From positions 72,448,127 to 72,512,126 of the forward strand of contig JALGPY010000006.1 in assembly GCA_023055425.1 (NCBI GenBank): a DNA stretch of 64,000 nt, in the 5' to 3' direction. The position numbers and the translations under genes are program-made. Below the pieces are notes generated by a model. That model was not told the origin of the DNA, did no database searches, and worked only from the letters and a program-made list of their open reading frames with translations. Origin of the DNA: Linanthus parryae (taxonomy: Eukaryota; Streptophyta; Magnoliopsida; Ericales; Polemoniaceae). Position 1 is the stretch's first letter, and each line of letters starts with the position of its first letter. This document shows, piece by piece, positions 25,501 through 36,912 of the stretch.

Positions 25501-25858
25501 AACTTCTTCTAATCATTCTGAGATCCTTGCAATTCATGAAGCTAGCAGAGAATGTGTATGGGTGAGATCAAAGGTGCATCATGTTAGAGAAGCTTGTGGA
25601 TTATCATTCTACAAAGAAAGCCCGACGCCATTACATGAAGACAATGCCACTTGCATCACACAACTTAAGGAATGGTTCATTAAAGTGATCGTACTAAACA
25701 CATCTCTCCTAAGTTCTTATACACGCATGAGATCCAAAAGGAAGGCATAGTCACTATTCAACAAGTACGATCAAGTGAGAATCATGCAAATTTATTTACG
25801 AAAGCACTGCCAGCCTCAACATTGAAGCCACATATCCGAAAGTGTGGAATGCGCCATC
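22504..25858 (+). pseudogene. Copia pol (PR-INT-RT-RNase H), broken
   Basis: The protease motif LVDSGTTHTIL opens the region. Integrase follows with its HHCC-type segment (NRLGHPG..., CNACSQGK), and core residues in GDICGP, RLDNAGEF and NGLAESF. RT appears in pieces (SKWVF..., YKARLV near 24430-24490; YVDDL near 24888), then RNase H fragments near 25440-25680 and the usual C-terminal FTKALP motif. In-frame stops (for example TGA at 23251-23253 and TAG near 23695) and several shifts mean it cannot make an active polyprotein. The original end is cut by the solo LTR at 25859. Confidence 0.85.
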
Positions 25859-27650
25859 TAATAACTCCTTAATAAGAGTTATCTTTTATACACTTTATAT
25901 TATTATTTGTGTGCATTTCGGTGCAAAGTTACAAGATTTGAGCAAAAATATGAAGAAAATGCACATTTGGATGTTTTTGAACTTTGAAGTACAATCTGGG
26001 CGTTTCTTAATGGTTTTGAGTATGATTTCGATAATTTATCACATTTTATCTTCGCGGTAGTATTTGTGTTGTTGTTTGACAGGAATTATGCATGCGAGAA
26101 TCGGGTGGAGAGAAGAAACGAGCTTCGGAATAGAGGAAATAGGCGAATTTGGCGTGTTTTGGATGTGTTCGCCAAATTTGGGCAATAATTGAGAAAAACA
26201 AGAAAACGGTCCGAAGACGGGAATTTCTCTACATGAGCAAAGCCTACGTCGCGAAAGGAATCCAAAGGTTCAAAAATCACATTCATCGGAGTTCGGGATC
26301 AAAATCCGGGTCCTTGTTTGCTTTTCAAAAAGCTTAGTTGCCTTTCCAGGATGTTTTAGAGCAAATTAAGGATATTTTGAGGATATTTTGGATTCTACAA
26401 TGAATATGGAAGTGAGATCGGTGGCAATTGAGAGTAGACTCGAAGAGCTTTCTAACGACGGGTCATGGAGCTAAAACAGACACCGGACGAAAAAGTTATG
26501 GATCGTTGAAGACGATTTAGAATTCTGGAGCTACAGGGTCTTCGCACGAAGACAATTTGTCTTCGCACGAAGACTTTAATTGGCCAAAATTCATAAAGTC
26601 TTCTTTAACATGCTTGCTGTCTCAAAATAGGAAGACTTTCGCACGAAGAAGAACAGTCTTCGCACGAAGACAAATTCTCTTCGTGCGAAGAGAACGGCAG
26701 GAGCAGCAGAAACGTTGAGGATTTTGTGCAATTACTTGGAACTTCATCTAAACACTATGGAAACATATTATAACGGGTTAGGGCATAGTTTTTCAGTATT
26801 TTTGAGTTGGAGACAAGTGCTTGGAGCTACGGGGAGCTTGGGAGACGCTTTGTTTGATCTTTTCTCTTCCTTCTCTCTAATTTTTGGTTTATGATCATGA
26901 AACTTTGTATTTTGATCATGTGTTTTAGTATCTAAAACCTCTATTCGGTATATCTCATAGGGAACTGGGGTTTTGAACACCATGTTTTGGTGATTTATGG
27001 ATTATGCTTCATGCTTATTGGCTTAATTGGATGTTTATGCTTAGTTATGCTTGATTCATACGCGTAATTCTATCTTTCATATTGTTTGACGTCACAATAA
27101 TATTGATCTAGGTGATAATTATTAGAGGAATCAATAGTTATTGCTTGAACTTGAATCTTACACTAGTCGTATCTAGGGTTGAGGAATCTTGCTAGTTAAC
27201 TAGAACAAAGAGTTGATATCAAGATCCTAATGCGTATTTAAACTTAAGTAGGCTAGAGGAATCGGGTACAAGAGTTTAAATATAGAATTTGGTTGAGGAA
27301 TCTTCAAAGTGAAATTGCTCGTTTGACTAAGTAGAAAACATCTGTGTTGCATGGACGTAAATCATAAGTGGTGTGAATTCCCTAGTGAACCCGTAGAGAT
27401 ATCCTGAACTTGTCCACTTGTTAAGTAACTCTTAAAAATCATTCTTCGTTAATCGTGAAGCCTTTCACCTGATTAATTGAGATCTTTGTCTTTTATTTTT
27501 CAGTAGGATTTAGCAAACAAAATCAACGCGCTTTGCCCACACAAGGTTAAGAAAAATAATTAGTTTACAAGAAGTATGAGATTCGATAAACCCGGATTTC
27601 CGGATATTACTACACACGACGGCTGTACACTTGCAGTTTAAATCGTGTCA
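25859..27650 (+). mobile_element. Solo LTR of an Athila-like Ty3 element
   Basis: 1,792 bp starting TAATAACTCC and ending AAATCGTGTCA, flanked by CCATC at 25854-25858 and 27651-27655. Start, end and an internal block (AGCTAAAACAGA...GGACGA...AAAGTTAT near 26470-26500) match the LTR at 28801-30537, which is followed by an Athila-type primer site. No internal region remains, so the element was lost by LTR-LTR recombination. It carries the dyad cluster at 26538-26692. Confidence 0.8.
26538..26692. repeat. Cluster of five TTCG-NN-CGAA dyads
   Basis: GTCTTCGCACGAAGAC occurs at 26538-26553, 26559-26574 and 26656-26671, an imperfect copy at 26637-26649, and CTCTTCGTGCGAAGAG at 26677-26692. Each is a 7-bp inverted repeat around 2 bp. 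Confidence 0.85.
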
Positions 27651-27655
27651 CCATC

Positions 27656-27896
27656 TCAGGGAGCTTTTATGATTGATGCTATCATGAGGGGGAGTTGGTA
27701 TTCTTAGTGTTTGTACTCTTTTTCCTTCATCACGGTTTTTCCCACTGGGTTTTTTGTGATAAGGTTTCAACGAGGCAAACCATACCGGTCTCCCATCACC
27801 AATGTACTCTTTTCCTTAGTCATAGATTTTTCCCACCGGATTTTTCCCTGACAAGGTTTTTAACGAGGCATAGTTATGGTGATATTCAAGGGGGAG
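27656..27896 (+). other. 3' untranslated end of the copia element with polypurine tract
   Basis: Two imperfect repeats (TTTTTCCCACTGGGTTTTT... / TTTTTCCCACCGGATTTTT..., each followed by ACGAGGCA) lead to the tract AAGGGGGAG (27888-27896) directly before the 3' LTR. Confidence 0.7.
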
Positions 27897-28086
27897 TGTT
27901 ATGAAATTTTTATTTGGGATTAGGGTGAATATTCACCATAGTGGGTAGCCCATGTTTTATGTTTATAGTTAGGCCTATTAGCCCACCCTAAAATCTATAT
28001 AAAGGGTGTAGGGCTAGTGATTATTTTACACACATCAATAAGATCTCTCTTATTGTCTCTCCCAATTACTTCTCTCATTCTCAACA
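27897..28086 (+). repeat. 3' LTR of the copia element
   Basis: 190 bp, TGTTATG...CAACA, with TATATAAAGGG near 27997 as a likely TATA region. It shows the empty site of the MITE found in the 5' LTR. Confidence 0.87.
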
Positions 28087-28091
28087 ATATA

Positions 28092-28800
28092 TGTAATATT
28101 TCTAAGTCAAGCAACTCCAAATAACAATTTCAAGGTAGGGTACCTTAAACAACTCCAAAAATACTACAAAAGTAAACCTCAAACACTTAGGCTCCAAATA
28201 ATGATCATGACTAACACCAAAAATCAACCGCCCAAACCAAAAAAAATAGCTCTGATACCACGTTGTCACGATCCCCAGTCCCAGACCCCGATTTAATAAT
28301 TCGAGACTGGGGGTCGAGACCGGGCACCAAAGCCTCAAACAAAACTCATGTGGCTTGAACCGTTTAGCAAAAATAATATAAGTTAAATGATGAAATAAAG
28401 TACGAAGGCGAGTAAAAATTTCGCTTTCGTACTCTCTAGACGCGCCAAAAGAGTATGTGGGTCTATCAAGTATACATTATGCACGTTATCCTTGTACTTC
28501 GAGATGTTAGGCACTTTCTCCTCCCATGCGTTGCCATGACTAGGTCATCGAACTCGTCTTTCAGCTCCTTCCAAGGTGACACTCTAGGTAATCCATTGAG
28601 TATGTAGTGGCATATACTCAACGGGTAATTAAAAGGGTCAAGACACCTTAAGCTCCAAGTGTTGCATAGGTTCCCGATATAGTCACAGTACTCCTTTAAG
28701 GTTTCTAGGCCAGGGTGATAGATCTCGCCCTGGGGCATATCGGCCTCGGTGAGATCATTAGGGGTAGGAATGAGCGGTCTGTATCCTGACCGGGACATAT
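28092..28800 (-). mobile_element. Debris of an older minus-strand LTR element
   Basis: Minus-strand TGGTATCAGAGC (28249-28260) is a tRNA-iMet-type primer site next to an LTR end reading ...GATCGTGACA (28264 rightwards). The LTR start is not visible because the Athila-like element begins at 28801. Bases 28092-28248 would be its leader. Confidence 0.5.
28466..28798 (-). pseudogene. Unrecognised 110-codon frame, possibly a gag-like fragment
   Basis: The frame has a Pro/Leu/Trp-rich composition with segments such as LKEYCDYIGNLC and ICHYILNGLP that look like a coding remnant rather than chance. I do not recognise the family. It sits inside retroelement debris and ends where the Athila-like LTR was inserted, so a truncated element protein is likelier than a host gene. 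Confidence 0.3.
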
Positions 28801-30537
28801 TGATATCTCTTTATTATAGTTATATTTCTTGCATATTTTATATCGTTTTGCGTGATTACGGGGTTGAAATATGAGTTTTACACTATGAATGTTGAGAAAA
28901 CGTACAAAGTTGAGTTTTTAGCACTTTATTGTTAATCTGGGCGCCTCGATGCATATTTCGATGTTATTTATCAAATATAACCGCTTGGTATGGTTGTTCA
29001 TGTTGTCTTGACATGAACGGATGATAAACGATGTTTAGGAGGCATGAAACGAGCTTCGGAAACAAACCAAATTCAAGAGGAAGCAAGAGAAGCAAAGTCG
29101 GAGAGCAAAAGTGACCAATCTCCACTATTTTGATAGTATCTCGAGTTCTAGAATACATTTTGGAGTGAGACCAGTGGCAAATGAAAGTAGACTCAAATAG
29201 CTTTCCAACATAGGTCACAGAGCTAAAACAGAGATCGGACGAGAAAGTTATTGTCCGTCGAAGAGGATGAAAATTTGAGTTCATCTCCAGGGGTGTTCGT
29301 GCGAACACTTTTATGTTCGTGCGAACAAAAACACTTAGAAAAATTTTGGGACAGCCAAGAAAAGGTGAAAAACAAGCTGAAAATTTGTGGGAACAAAAAA
29401 AGTGTTCGTGCGAACATAGAAAAAATATCTGTTTGTGCGAACACCTGTTTGTTCGTGCGAACAGAGGGATAAATGGCAATTTTTTGGGCTATTTTGTAAT
29501 TTTTAAAGAGTTTGAGCTTTGGGGACTTCTTCTAACCTAGGAGTCTGTCCTTGAGGGAGGAGACACGCATCTTTGGAGCATCTTGGAGCAAGAGAGAAGG
29601 AGAGACGGAGATTGAAGGCGGAGATCATCAATTCTTGAAGATTACTCGTTTGATTTCTCTTCTTTTCCCCCTTATTGATTGATTATGGAGACTTATGTAT
29701 TGCTAAACAATTATATGCCTAGATAAACACTTGAAGCTAGGAAATTGATGAAGAACTAGGGTTTGATTAGCTTTTTCCGGATTGATGACTTGATTCATGT
29801 TTTGAAAACTTAATTCTAGTTGATGTTCTTGTTAGCTTTCTTGTTCTTGTGCTTTAATCTTTAGTATGCTTGGCTTGATCACCCGTAGTATGCTAGTTGT
29901 TGATATAGTTGCACGATAGTGAGCTATTAGAGACATGTTGAAGAACATAGGAAGTATTCTTGTAGTTCTCTGAGACCGAGAGGAGAAGAGAGCTTGCATG
30001 ACCGTGTGTGGGTTGTTTCGGTTTGTATCGGTAGGACTTAGTGAAAACGGTGGACCGAAAGGACCCGCTGAGCGAGCCTAACGAACCAACTAGAATGTAA
30101 TGGTAGATGAAGGTGGACCGAGAGGACCCGAAGTCAATCGATTACGCAAATTCATGTGAGATCGACAGAAGAACAATGTGAGTGTAGCCCGGTATAACTA
30201 AACATCATTAGAGTGTTTTAAGCGTAATCCGGAACTGTTAAGTGCCCTAGGGATCATCAATTGTCTAGTTCTCTCCATAATCGTATCGATCAAACCTTTC
30301 TTCCATTACCTTGAAAATCATATAAAAAAGTAGCGTAGTTTGTCATTTTTTTTAAGTCACTTGTTTGTGGGTGACGAACCTTCATATCAAACACTTCTTA
30401 CCGGTTACTTTGACTTTAAATTAATCGTCTCTCTAAATAATCTCAAGATTGTCCTTGTGGGTTCGACAACCCAAGCTTAATACCCATCTTTATTACTTCG
30501 ACCGTGCACTTGTGTATACCCGTAAGAAATCGTGTCA
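28801..30537 (+). repeat. 5' LTR of the Athila-like element
   Basis: Starts TGATATCTCTTT and ends AAATCGTGTCA. It is related to the solo LTR at 25859-27650 but clearly diverged, and carries its own dyad cluster. Confidence 0.78.
29293..29463. repeat. Cluster of five TTCG-NN-CGAA dyads (GT-arm version)
   Basis: GTGTTCGTGCGAACAC at 29293-29308; TGTTCGTGCGAACA at 29314-29327, 29403-29416 and 29450-29463; an imperfect copy near 29430-29444. The outer arm bases differ from those of the solo LTR cluster but pairing is kept. Confidence 0.85.
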
Positions 30538-30543
30538 AGTTTT

Positions 30544-30562
30544 TGGCGCCGTTGCCGGGAAC
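30544..30562 (+). other. Primer binding site, tRNA-Asp type
   Basis: TGGCGCCGTTGCCGGGAAC lies 6 bp after the LTR. It matches the complement of the plant tRNA-Asp 3' end (CCCCGGCAACGGCGCCA) almost fully, as in Athila/Tat elements. Confidence 0.85.
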
Positions 30563-30711
30563 AGCGGTAGATTGTTTAGTTAGAAATTAGTTTAGAGTTT
30601 TATTTTATTTTTATTTTTGTTACTATCAATTACCTCACGGCTGCGCTAGTGATGTGATCTCAGGCAACGTTGGTAGAGGGCAAAGAGTCGAGTAGCCCTA
30701 CTCGAGAACAG

Positions 30712-32628
30712 ATGGAAGCAATGTTAGCTGAGGCTAAAAAGGTACTGCGGGAGGCAATGGCTAGGCAATAATCAAAACCATATAACAAGTCTGGGAAGAC
30801 CATTTTCCAGGCATTTGAGGCGGATCTCAAGGGAACTGAACCAGCAATTGTGGTGCCACCAATTCAAGCAGAAAGCTTCTGCCTCAAGCTGTCCACAATT
30901 CAATTCATACAAGATCAGTGCACATTTACTGGGGCAGAAGAAGAAGATCCTCATGCATTCATTGGAAAATTTCAGAACACGTGCCATGTAATACGCTACA
31001 AGGGGGTCACTGCTGAATCACTTAAACTGTTGTTATTACCTCATTGCCTCACCGGAGCTGCTAAAGATTGGCTGGATTATTTGCCTTTCAACTCAATCAC
31101 AACGTGGGAAGATTGTGTCTCTCAGTTTATGTGCGAATTCTTTCCAATATCAAGTATGATTCAGCTGCAGAACGAGATATGGAATTTTAGGCAAAAACAG
31201 AATGAATCACTCTTCACAGCATGGGAGCGCCTCACTTTCTTGCTGCGTAAATGCCCCAATCATGGCATTGACAGAGCTCATATCATTCAGGTATTCTATA
31301 ATGGGCTTGACAAGGCTGATAAAAATAAGATTGATTTGGAAGCTAGAGGTAGCTTCTTGTTCAAATGCGATGTGGATGGTGCATATGAGTTGATGAGACG
31401 TGTGGTTGAGCAAGAGGAGAGCTTGGATTATGAGTTCCAGCATCAATAACCGATGAAGCATAGCTCACTGGCACATAGAATGGTTCAGGTGAATGTGGTG
31501 GAGGCAGGGCATGAAGTAGCTAGTCCAGAGATGCATCAGCAGCAACCAGTACCACCTTCAGATTTTACCCAGATGACAGGGATAATAAAGGTAATGGCTC
31601 AGCACATGACGGACATGTCCACACATATCATCTCTTTGGCAATTGCACTTCAGTTGGCTCAAGCAGAAATAAAGAAAGAGAAAATTGAACAAAGAGCACC
31701 AAGCAACATTGTTCATACTTCTGAGGAGCAAGCTCAAGCCATCACAAATCGAAGTGGTATTGCACTTGAGGATCCACCATATCAGAGTCATGCCAGAGCT
31801 ACAACATCAAAGGCTAAGGAACATGAAGTCTTCGATTCTGAGAAGACACCTGTCATGATCCCCCAATCAAAGAGCATGATTCACCAGGATGCAGAGAAAT
31901 CTACTGAGGTACCACTTTCATCTCCTTCTTCTTCTCCAGAACTACCATTTCCATTACGTACTAGGAAGAAGAAGGACGATTCTGAGGAATAGAGGCACTT
32001 TCTAAATGTGTTTTCAAAACTGCACATTAATATTCCGTTGATTGAGGCACTTCAAAAGATGCCAAAATATGCAAGGTTTATTAAAGATGCAGTCCTTGGT
32101 AAGAAAGCGGTGGATGAATTTCAGAGAGTGAACTTAAATGAACAGGTTAGTTCATGTGTTTTGCATGGACTACCTAAGAAAAATAAGGATACGGGTAGTT
32201 TTGTCATTGAAGCTAACTTGGGTGACGCCTACACGGGAAGGGCTCTCTGTGATCTGGGAGTGAGCGTGAATTTGATGCCGTTGTCGGTATTCAAAAAGCT
32301 AAGTGTGGGGGAGCCTCCAAGAACCTGTATCACTCTCCAATTTGCAGACAAATCATCCCAGAGAGCCTGTGGGATGATACAGGATGTCCTTGTAAGGGTC
32401 GGCAGCTTGATAATTCCGGCTGATTTTGTCATACTAGACATGCTAGCAGGTGATGTGCCTATAATTCAGGGTAGGCCGTTCTTGGCGACAGGTCGTACTC
32501 TCATTGACGTAGAGAATGGGGAGCTGATTATGAGGGTCAATGATGACATGGAGACTTTTCGGGTCTTCAAACCGACGCCCCAATACTCGTGGGAGTATCA
32601 GTCAGGGTTCCATTTTATGTGCCAATGA
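30712..32628 (+). pseudogene. Athila-like gag-protease frame with three nonsense codons
   Basis: One reading frame from an ATG at 30712 to 32628, interrupted by TAA (30769-30771), TAA (31447-31449) and TAG (31990-31992). The piece 30850-31449 is a retrotransposon gag capsid domain (FTGAEEEDPHAFIGKF, AAKDWLDYLP, WERLTFLLRKCPNHG). The piece 32008-32628 contains a retroviral-type aspartic protease with CDLGVSVNLMPLSVFKKL; the DLG form of the active site is usual in Athila relatives. A shifted frame continues a little past 32628. No zinc knuckle was noticed. It cannot yield full-length protein. Confidence 0.82.
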
Positions 32629-34204
32629 AGCACCAAATCCCAGAGTTTTCGCAAGGGGGTCCACCTGATTATTGGGAAAGGAACAAGCCCTCTGCTGTGC
32701 AAGCACAAGAAGCAGTGCTTCAAATTCAGCACAGGAAAGCTAAGCTGGAAGCGGCATAATGTGCCAGACTACCCTCGTGAGGTGGCAGATGCAACATGGT
32801 CGGGCCGTCGATCTAAATTACAAGCGCTGCTTGGGAGGCAGCCCAATGTAGAGTCGGATGTTTTTTTTGTTTTTGTTTTTATTTGTTTATGAGTTCTCTA
32901 TATTTGACTATGAGGGGTGAGAGAGAGAGTGGACTTATTTTTCCAATTAGTGTGCAGGGACACAAGTACAAAAGACACACCGGATTCCCCTTCTTGATGT
33001 ACGTGCTAGAGATTGCACGAAATTGTGGAAAGAGTAAGCCCCACAGTAGTATGCATTAAAGATATAGAGAATTGCTCGAGGTCGAGGAGCAGTTCCAATA
33101 TGTTGAGTGCCACACGCATTAGAGGGCTATTGTTCATATCCTAGACGCACATCAGAATTCAGGCGCGTAGAGACTTCTCCGGAAATTTTCAACGGTCCAC
33201 AAGACCCCTTCTTGTTGCAATTTCGCGGCAACGGTGCCCATGTAGGTCTCGAAACCCAGGTACCTCTAACTCTCTCTCTTGTTTCTACGTTTGGAGCGCT
33301 GATTGTTGAAGTCCACCGCCTGCACATTTAAGCGATGAGTCCTCCTTCATTATCTCTAAATTCGTTGAGGACAACGAAACGCTTAAGTGAGGGGGGTTTG
33401 TATCTACTTTCACTAGCCATGTCCTTGTGTGCATCACCTAGTTACATATAGTTATGTGTTCGTATTTTGTTGGTTTGTGGTAGGATTGTGTAGTTTAAGC
33501 ATTTTATTAGCACTTTTACTTTATTGAGTCCCCTACCCAAAACATGTGCTTAATCGATTTGGCCAAAAGCATATAGAGTCTAGGAAAATATGAAAAAAAA
33601 AAATCTTAAAAAAAAATTGAAAACTTTTGAGAAAGGGAAATCAAAGAGAGTGAATGTGGAGAGGGATTAATGATAGAATTCCTTAGGAGTATGAAAATAT
33701 GAGGTGAGGTAGACGCGAGAATCTGGAGTAGGAGGACTTAAAGGGCTACTGCACATTAGAAATGCGAGTAGCTGCCTCTCAGACTAGTTATCCTACTAGC
33801 GCTACACCACCGTCACTTAGGTAGACGTCAACCCTCCTCGTAGTGGCAACGGAACAGCTGTGCGAGTGATATTTATGGGGACGTCGCGTTCCGTCTCCGT
33901 ATCCTAGGTCCACTAGTTACCCCTATTGATCCGTTTACCCCTGTTATTCACAACCACTAGCCTAGGAAGCCTTTTATTGTGACTTTCATCACTTGTTAGA
34001 ATGGCCCTTGCCTATGCGTCATGATAGAGGGAATCAAGTTAGGGAGGTTCGATGAGGGTGTGCTGAATTGATACATCTTACGTGGATTCTCTTACATGTC
34101 GTCTTTTGAGGGGATGTAAGGGTGAGTTAGAGACGGCAGCACACTTAGGTGTGGCGGTGAGTCGTGTCCTTACACCACGATCACAGGTGGAGTACCGTAG
34201 TGCG
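32629..34204 (+). other. Non-coding 3' part of the Athila-like element
   Basis: Contains the shifted end of pol (to about 32759), the block GCGCTGCTTGGGAGGCAGCC (32825-32844) and TTGAGGACAACGAAACGCTT followed by AAGTGAGGGGGG (about 33365-33397), all typical of Athila-type 3' regions. The G-rich run is a possible polypurine tract, but no LTR start follows it. Nothing else recognised up to the Tekay-like insertion. Confidence 0.55.
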
Positions 34205-34566
34205 TGATATTTTTTGAAATACCCCGTTTTATGACTATGGGTATTTTGTGATATTATCAAAGTATTGGGGAATTAATTTAATTGTAGAGAGTTAATTATA
34301 ATGTTTATGAGAGTTTGGGGAATCCTTGTGATTTTAATTAAAGGTTTTAGTGTTTTTATTTGAGTTTGGGGGAGGTAGTTGTCTTTTGACAAAACTAAGG
34401 GGGAATAAGTTTCTTTTGACCTAACTTTTCTTCCTACGTAAAAGTTTCCTAATTCAAGAGGGTTTCCTTCTTATGAAGTTGATTTTATTTCCAAATCTCA
34501 TAAAACCCTCACTCTCCCTATTTCTCTCTATCTCTCTCTCTCTCACGTCCCTCACTCTCTCTACCC

Positions 34567-34608
<42 letters not shown>
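34567..34608. repeat. (CT)n microsatellite
   Basis: Uninterrupted CT dinucleotides within a pyrimidine-rich stretch that resembles a plant 5' leader. Confidence 0.92.
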
Positions 34609-34610
<2 letters not shown>

Positions 34611-35484
34611 CCGACGGCAGCCACCCACCGCCGCCGCCGTCTCTCTCTCCATTGAGGTAATCTCTCTATCTCTTCCTCTTTTTTTTCTTTCTTTTCTTTC
34701 TCTCTTTCTTTCTCTCTCTCTCCGTCCGCCTCTCTTCCCGTCCGGCCTCCATGGCGGCGGGTTTGAGCTAGTTTGTTTCTTCTTCTCTTTTCTCTTGTTG
34801 ATCTCTTGTTCTTATGATAACTTGTTCATGATTCATGTATGTTGCATGTAATCTTTAATTTTCAGTTTGATATTGTTAGGATCAGTGTTCATGGATTTGT
34901 AGGGGTGATAATTAAGTTTTAGGGTTTATCATGTTTATGGTTTATGGGAAAAACCCTAGTTTGGAAGAGAAGTTTGATTAAACGATTTGGGTGTTTGAAT
35001 GATCATAGTATGTGGGTAACAATCTGATTTGAATGTGAGAATCATGTTATATTAGGTTTAGTATGAATATAGGATGAATTAGATGCTTGGGGGAAAAGTT
35101 TCATGAGAATTGATAATTCCCGTATGGGTATTTTGAGTGAAATTGGAAACTTGAAACTAGTGTAACTTTTGATTCAGGAATCGAAATTAAGATCCGTTTG
35201 AGGCTAAACTTATTATTTCAAATGTTTTTAATCCAATGGAACTGTTTTTGGACCATGATTTGTTTGGTAAACTGGAGTAATAGATTGGTGGATTTATGAT
35301 GGGTTATGTATGCTTTAGGTAAGAGGATTTTGAAGCAAAGTTTTGGGTTTTGTTTTGAAGTATGAATTGAGTGGGATGTTAGGATGGTGTTAGAACCCTA
35401 AAACATTGACTATCACATGCATGTAATTAGTATAACAAGTATATTGCTAGAATATTTGTTTGATCAGAATATTGTTACGTGTAG

Positions 35485-35554
35485 GTGACGAGTTCGTCGA
35501 CGACGAGTACGTAGAGTACGTTGATTGATTGCTATAGTTGGAATTTGCTTTGAG
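35485..35554 (+). other. Candidate 70-bp mini-exon in the LTR
   Basis: Acceptor-like ACGTGTAG precedes GTGACGAGTTC, and the block ends TTTGAG before a consensus donor GTAAGT. The counterpart in the giant-LTR element has the same borders and 73 bp. Confidence 0.5.
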
Positions 35555-36500
35555 GTAAGTGAACATGCCAAGCCTAGTGTGCTTATCTCTTTCGTGTCAA
35601 ACGAATACTTTGATTTGTTACGTCTCAAAATGTGTTTATGTGCTACATGACTTGGAATACATGATTTCTACTTGTTAAATGTTTTTACCGAAAACATCAC
35701 CATGATATTAATGAACTATAACGTAAAGTGGAAGAAGTTGTGCGGGGGCATTATTATTCTCTTTGGGCGGTGTTGGCTGCGGTCCCGTCTCTTTTTGATC
35801 CGGTTGCAAGTCCCCGGATAGCGGCATGTACTCACTCCTCTGGCCGGCGTAGTCTTAGGGGGGTGTCGACACTTAAGATCATTGAAGTTGTGGTTTATTT
35901 GGTTTTCCACCGTCACAACGAATTAATAATGATGGATTTTGGTTTTGTTAACGGAAAAGAGTTAACGATGGATTTTGGATTTTTCCTAATGATTATGGAA
36001 TTGGTTGGAAATATTATGGAATTGGGAACTCTTATGTTTTATTACAAGAGTCAAATTTATTACCGCTGTGTTTGAGAAAAACTCTTACTTACAAATGAGA
36101 AGTCGTTTTATAACTATCCCATCATCGTTTTACATGTTTGGGTGTTTATTTACCAGTATTTCATGCTGATTTTGTACTGTGGTGTTTCTTTTTGATTCCG
36201 CACCACGTGTTTAGAGGGTGGTTAGCTGGCATAGAAGGGTACGCGTATCATCATATGGATCACTTGTAGTTTTATTTGAAATTTGAACTCTTTATTAGTT
36301 TAAACGCTTTAGTTTGTTATGCACGATTTGAGGCTAGGATGTTTGGATTGTAATAATGAATAACTTTAATTGGTTTTAATTATTATTGTGGATGTTTTTG
36401 CTTGAGAACCATGTTATAAAATCTCTTGTATCCGGGCTCCTCTCGGGTACGGAGTGACATCCCCGGGTCTCCGGCTTGGGCCATTTTGGGGTGTTACAGG

Positions 36501-36512
36501 TGGTATCCGAGC
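36501..36512 (+). other. Primer binding site, tRNA-iMet type with one mismatch
   Basis: TGGTATCCGAGC, 2 bp after the LTR end; the usual motif is TGGTATCAGAGC. Confidence 0.78.
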
Positions 36513-36912
36513 TGGCATTCCAAAAAAGAAAACGAAACTTGTTAGGATAACTAAAATGAATATAGGAGAAATAACTTAAAATTGACAAGCCGTGGGAATT
36601 TGGGTAGTATGGATATGATTATTATGTGTAAGTGTTTAGAAAATAGGATAGAATGCAAGTATTTCCACCCACCCATTCATAACTAAGAGCCTTAGTCTAT
36701 CCAAGATGCTAATGGATTGAATTTTTGAAGCGTTTCATTTGAGTTGTAGTTGTAAGCCTACTTTAAGAGACTTGTTGGGAAATTTCTTCAAGAGTCTCGT
36801 GACTATCAATTTGGAGTCTTGGAAATGATTATTAGTTGCGAAGAGTAGTTATTTCGGATTACGATATATGCCTTGTGAACTTAGAGACTTATTAAGTTGT
36901 TTCCTCTTGTAG

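Larger units (their letters stand above)
19788..28086 (+). mobile_element. Decayed Ty1/copia retrotransposon, full length, with internal insertions
   Basis: 190-bp LTRs (native 5' LTR after removing a MITE; 3' LTR 27897-28086) begin TGTTATGAAAT and end TCTCAACA. Target duplication ATATA lies at 19783-19787 and 28087-28091. Gene order gag remnant, PR, INT, RT, RNase H is copia type. The coding region has several stops and shifts and gag lacks its capsid part. An Athila-like solo LTR (25859-27650) sits in the 3' end of pol. The lineage within copia is not firmly assigned. Confidence 0.88.
28801..34204 (+). mobile_element. Athila-like Ty3 element with gag and protease only, cut by the Tekay-like insertion
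   Basis: A 1,737-bp 5' LTR is followed by a tRNA-Asp-type primer site, a gag-protease frame, and 1.6 kb of non-coding sequence with typical Athila 3' features. No RT, RNase H or integrase is seen before 34204. The 3' LTR is not in the window and may lie beyond the nested elements. Left flank bases are CATAT (28796-28800). It appears to be an internally deleted, non-autonomous derivative. Confidence 0.75.
34205..36498 (+). repeat. 5' LTR of the Tekay-like element
   Basis: About 2.29 kb, starting TGATATTTTTTG (start inferred) and ending GGGGTGTTACA. It holds a (CT)n microsatellite at 34567-34608, a GCC-rich exon-like end with donor GAG|GTAATCTCT at 34657, the mini-exon 35485-35554, and the block GGGGTGTCGACACTTAAG near 35860-35877 also present in the giant-LTR element. 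Confidence 0.72.
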
